Of a stretch of 64,000 nt of DNA, positions 61,053 through 64,000 are shown in pieces. The position numbers were made by a program, and so were the translations under genes. This DNA comes from an uncultured Clostridia bacterium (GTDB lineage: Bacteria; Bacillota; Clostridia; TANB77; CAG-508), in the NCBI GenBank assembly GCA_934120315.1, contig CAKOTX010000002.1, forward strand, positions 1 through 64,000. Direction: 5' to 3'. Positions within the stretch are counted from its first letter, which is position 1; the number at the start of each line of letters is the position of its first letter. The notes below the pieces were generated by a model. The model saw only the letters and a list, made by a program, of their open reading frames with translations. It made no database searches and had not been told where the DNA came from.

Positions 61053-61712
61053 ATGATAACATTAGAAGATGTAAAGAAAAATGAAGAAGTAGAATCATTT
61101 ATTAAAGCTTCTCAAAAACAGTTAAATGCACTAGGCTATACAGAACATTCATATAGACATATAGGAATTGTCTCAAAAAGAACAGAAGAAATTCTAAGAA
61201 AATTGGGATATGATGAAAGAACAATAGAACTAGGAAAAATTGCAGGATATTTGCATGACATAGGAAATTGTGTTAATAGAGTTGACCATGCCCATACAGG
61301 AGCAATATTGGCATATAACATATTAAAAGAGATGGGAATGCCAGCAAATGAGAGAACAGAAATTATGATGGCAATAGGCAATCATGATGAAAATACTGGT
61401 ACAGCAGTAAGTGATATATCAGCTGCATTAATATTGGCAGATAAGTCAGATGTTCATAGAGATAGAGTAGTAAATACTAACATGTCAACATTTGATATAC
61501 ATGATAGAGTTAACTATGCAGTAACTGATGCTCAGTTAGAAGTTGATGAAAAAACTAGAACAGTAACTTTAAACTTAACAATAGATACTCAAATTTGTCC
61601 TGTATTAGATTATTTTCAAATCTTTATGGATAGAACAATGATGAGTAAATATGCAGCAAAATTTTTGCATATATGGTTCGAATTAGTAATAAATGGAACT
61701 AAATTATTATAA
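61053..61712 (+). CDS. HD-domain phosphohydrolase
   Basis: 219 aa. HD-domain residues are in HSYRHIGIVSKR, YLHDIGNCVNRVDHAHTGAILAYNIL (HD plus downstream His) and IGNHDENTG; a C-terminal beta-rich tail follows. Expected metal-dependent phosphohydrolase, perhaps of a nucleotide; the substrate is unknown. AGGAGG precedes ATG. The secD gene follows after 24 nt. Confidence 0.9.
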   Translation: MITLEDVKKNEEVESFIKASQKQLNALGYTEHSYRHIGIVSKRTEEILRKLGYDERTIELGKIAGYLHDIGNCVNRVDHAHTGAILAYNILKEMGMPANERTEIMMAIGNHDENTGTAVSDISAALILADKSDVHRDRVVNTNMSTFDIHDRVNYAVTDAQLEVDEKTRTVTLNLTIDTQICPVLDYFQIFMDRTMMSKYAAKFLHIWFELVINGTKLL

Positions 61713-61736
61713 ACGAGGAAGGAAAGGTAACAAAAA

Positions 61737-63095
61737 ATGAAAAAGACAAAAATAATAACTATAATATTAGCAATTGTATTAATTTCATTAGTGGCATTTG
61801 GAGGAGTATATCTAAAAACACAAAATAGAATGGAAGATAAAGTTAAGGAATATGCTTTGGGTAGAGAATTAAAAGGAGAAAGAGTAATAGAATTAAAAGT
61901 TTCTGATGGAACTACAGATGGAAAATCAAAACCAGCAGATGAAGACTTAACAGTAGAAAATTATGAAATAGTTAAAAAAACAATTGAAAAGAGATTAGAA
62001 AATCTTGGAGCACAAGATTATACAATTTCTTTAAATAAGGAAAACGGAACAATAAGAGTAGAACTTGCGGAAAATGATAATACAGACACATATGCATATT
62101 ATTTAACAACATCAGGAAAAGTTGAAATGAAAGAAAAAGATACTGAAAATGTATTATTAAGTGATTCTATGATAAAAAAAGCACAATATACTTATACATC
62201 TGATTCAGAAAATTCATATCAATCATATTTAATATTAACATTAACACAAGAAGGACAAGCTAAATTAGATGAAATACGAAATGATTATGCAGTTTTAGCA
62301 ACAGAAGTTAGTGAAGAAGAAGCTAAAACTAAAGATACAAATACAACAGAAAATACAACAACAGATACTTCAACAGAGGAAAATACTGAAACAACTGAAA
62401 GTATTTCAGAAGATGCAAAGAAAATTGCTTCTTTAACAGTAGCAGGAACATCATATGATATAGAAAAATATGAAAAAGGTAAATTGACAGTAAAAATTGG
62501 TTCAAAAACAAGTAATACAACAACAGCAAACAATTATGTTGCAAAAGCAGCAGAGTTAGCAATGTTAGTAAATTCAGGAAAATTCCCAATAGATTATGAA
62601 GTAGACACAAATAGATATGTAATATCAGATATATCAGAACAACAATTACTTTACTTTGTAGCAGGAGTTGCAATAGTATTATTAGTAATATTTGTTATAA
62701 GCATAGTAAAATATAAAGGAAGAGGATTACTTGCAGACATATCATTCATAGGATTTGTAGCTATATTATCTTTATTATTGAGATATACAAATGTTAGCAT
62801 ATCAATAGAAGGAATCGGAGCAATATTGTTAACATTAATAATCAATTTAAGATTAAATCAGATGATACTAGACAAAACCAAAACAATGAATGTAGTATCA
62901 GAAGCAGTAAAAACATCATATAAAGAATTATTTTTAAGAATAATTCCAATAATGATAATTACAGTTGTATTCTGTTTCTCAGGATGGGTAAACTTAAGTA
63001 GTTTCGGAATGATAATGTTCTGGGGATTAGCATTAATCGCAGCATATAATGTAATTGTAACAAAAACATTGTTGAAATTGAAAGAAAGCAAATAG
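61737..63095 (+). CDS. secD: SecD-like protein-export subunit, divergent
   Basis: 452 aa. One N-terminal membrane helix (about 5-25), an extracellular domain (about 35-300) with a Thr/Glu-rich insertion (about 200-225), then five helices (about 305-325, 333-352, 360-380, 400-418, 425-448). Overall shape, position before SecF and the segment RLENLGAQDYTISLNKENGTIRVEL match SecD. In the fourth-helix region the usual AVDANVLIxER pattern is replaced by NLRLNQMILDK: the conserved Asp used in proton-driven export is Arg here. A weakened or altered motor function is inferred. Confidence 0.82.
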   Translation: MKKTKIITIILAIVLISLVAFGGVYLKTQNRMEDKVKEYALGRELKGERVIELKVSDGTTDGKSKPADEDLTVENYEIVKKTIEKRLENLGAQDYTISLNKENGTIRVELAENDNTDTYAYYLTTSGKVEMKEKDTENVLLSDSMIKKAQYTYTSDSENSYQSYLILTLTQEGQAKLDEIRNDYAVLATEVSEEEAKTKDTNTTENTTTDTSTEENTETTESISEDAKKIASLTVAGTSYDIEKYEKGKLTVKIGSKTSNTTTANNYVAKAAELAMLVNSGKFPIDYEVDTNRYVISDISEQQLLYFVAGVAIVLLVIFVISIVKYKGRGLLADISFIGFVAILSLLLRYTNVSISIEGIGAILLTLIINLRLNQMILDKTKTMNVVSEAVKTSYKELFLRIIPIMIITVVFCFSGWVNLSSFGMIMFWGLALIAAYNVIVTKTLLKLKESK

Positions 63096-63105
63096 GAGGC
63101 AGCAA

Positions 63106-63729
63106 ATGAAACAAAGAAATATAAAAATTATAGTTATTGCTATAGAAGCACTAGTTATTCTTGCTGGAATAGTAATTATCAATATTATGGGATTTAATAA
63201 AGAACTAAGATTTTCACAAAGTGAAAGAATAGATGTATATATTGAAAATGAAGCAGATAAAGCTAAAGTAAAAAGTATTGTAAATGAGGTACTAGGAAAC
63301 CAAAACAATATGGTACAAACAGTAGAAATTTATCAAGATATGGTAACAATTAGAGCAAAAGAAATAACAGATGATCAAAAAAATGATATTGTAAATAAAT
63401 TAAAAGAAAATTATGAATTTAAACAAACAGCAGAAGAAACGACAATAAAAACAGTACCAGCTACAAGAATTGTGGATATGTACAAAAAATATATTGTTCC
63501 ATTTGTAGTTTCAGGAGCACTAGTTTTAATATATATGGCAATAAGATATTATAAAAAAGATATATGGAAAGTTCTAGCTAGAACAATATGTATGCCGGTA
63601 TTAGCAGAATTATTCTTACTAGCAGTTATTGCAATAGTAAGAATACCACTTGGAAGATTCACACCAGTTCTTGTAATAGCAATGTATATTGCAAGCATAA
63701 CAGGTGTAGTAATAGAAAATGAAAAATAA
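63106..63729 (+). CDS. secF: SecF-like protein-export subunit, shortened
   Basis: 207 aa, against about 290-300 for ordinary SecF. One N-terminal helix (about 8-28), a periplasmic-type domain (about 35-125) and about three helices (about 128-145, 155-178, 183-203) instead of five more. The helices carrying the family's conserved polar residues are missing or altered. Its position directly after secD (10 nt) identifies it. Ribosome site AGGAGG. Probably co-evolved with the divergent SecD. Confidence 0.75.
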   Translation: MKQRNIKIIVIAIEALVILAGIVIINIMGFNKELRFSQSERIDVYIENEADKAKVKSIVNEVLGNQNNMVQTVEIYQDMVTIRAKEITDDQKNDIVNKLKENYEFKQTAEETTIKTVPATRIVDMYKKYIVPFVVSGALVLIYMAIRYYKKDIWKVLARTICMPVLAELFLLAVIAIVRIPLGRFTPVLVIAMYIASITGVVIENEK

Positions 63730-63789
63730 ACAAAAGAGGCTATTTTAGGGAGACTTAAGATAGCTTTTCTTAGTAAAAGGAGAAAAAAT

Positions 63790-64000
63790 ATGGAAAAAAG
63801 AAAAGATTATATTAGTTGGGATGAATATTTTATGGCAATAGCAAAACTTTCTGCAATGAGAAGTAAAGATCCAAGTACACAGGTTGGAGCATGTATTGTA
63901 AGTAATGATAATAGAATTTTATCAATAGGATATAATGGGGCTCCAAATGGATATGATGATGAGAAATTTCCTTGGGGAAGAGAAGGAGATAATTTAGATA
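63790..64000 (+). CDS. dCMP deaminase / ComEB-like (partial, runs off the window)
   Basis: 70 codons are visible. Begins MEKRKDYISWDEYFMAIAKLSAMRSKDPSTQVGACIVSNDNRILSIGYNGAPNG, the start of deoxycytidylate deaminase, which makes dUMP from dCMP for thymidylate synthesis. The zinc-binding HxE and CxxC motifs lie outside the window. AAGGAG precedes ATG 63790. Confidence 0.9.
   Translation, partial: MEKRKDYISWDEYFMAIAKLSAMRSKDPSTQVGACIVSNDNRILSIGYNGAPNGYDDEKFPWGREGDNLD

Noticed and set aside
1..64000. CRISPR arrays, restriction or toxin-antitoxin systems, and rRNA genes
   Set aside because: No repeat-spacer pattern, nuclease-methylase pair, toxin-antitoxin pair or rRNA-like sequence was seen.

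Overview
The window is AT-rich, densely coded chromosome from a spore-forming, low-GC Clostridia-type Firmicute. The evidence is the 3' end of spo0A, yqfC/yqfD, a SpoVD/FtsI-like penicillin-binding protein, a PdaA-type deacetylase, RicT, GatCAB, a glmS ribozyme, an agr quorum-sensing locus and a meso-DAP-type MurE (DNPR motif). Gut origin is likely but cannot be proved from sequence, and no species call is possible.

Layout. 1-4.3 kb: spo0A end, a small GC-richer gene, a polysaccharide deacetylase, a cytoplasmic alpha-amylase and cysE. 4.4-7.3 kb: tRNA-Gly followed by a decayed mobile element (frameshifted serine recombinase joined to a mobilisation-protein fragment), bounded on the right by a copy of the tRNA 3' end. 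6.6-11.2 kb: accessory region with several stand-alone GC-richer genes of unknown function, an ORF6N remnant, a second deacetylase and an SH3-CAP protein. 11.2-20.6 kb: housekeeping genes (RluA, M23 peptidase, glmS with ribozyme, uvrC, a MazG-like protein, patatin, rRNA methyltransferase, a second RluA). 20.7-27.2 kb: agrBD facing agrCA, followed by a very large papain-type protease carrying BIG2 domains. 27.3-33.4 kb: pdaA-yqfC-yqfD-unknown-ybeY-yerB-ldh. 33.4-36.2 kb: a structured (AC)n-containing leader and a BspA-type repeat protein. 36.3-47.5 kb: gatCAB, TSCPD protein, PBP, comM-dprA-yraN, ksgA, fmt. 47.6-50.7 kb: a second accessory patch with a Zn-phospholipase-like gene, a coiled-coil gene with a second internal start, and a small membrane protein. 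50.8-64 kb: dps, murE-mraY-ftsW-murG-histidine kinase, lepB-holB-ricT-ferredoxin, rhodanese, TIGR04086, HD hydrolase, a degenerate secDF pair and the start of dCMP deaminase.

Much of the window serves the cell envelope: three NodB-type deacetylases, an M23 hydrolase, a PBP, the murE-murG cluster, GlmS, and three large or secreted surface proteins (protease-BIG2, BspA repeats, SH3-CAP). The agr system is a plausible regulator of some surface functions.

Most unusual features: (1) the spo0A reading frame runs through a perfect rho-independent terminator, so the terminated transcript would have no stop codon; (2) a scattered set of GC-richer, individually promoted genes with structured leaders, three of them with look-alike promoters; (3) a gene that encodes its own C-terminal half from a second strong ribosome site; (4) apparent AUU, AUA and ACG starts; (5) a SecD/SecF pair lacking conserved features. 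GC contrasts were judged by eye, not computed.
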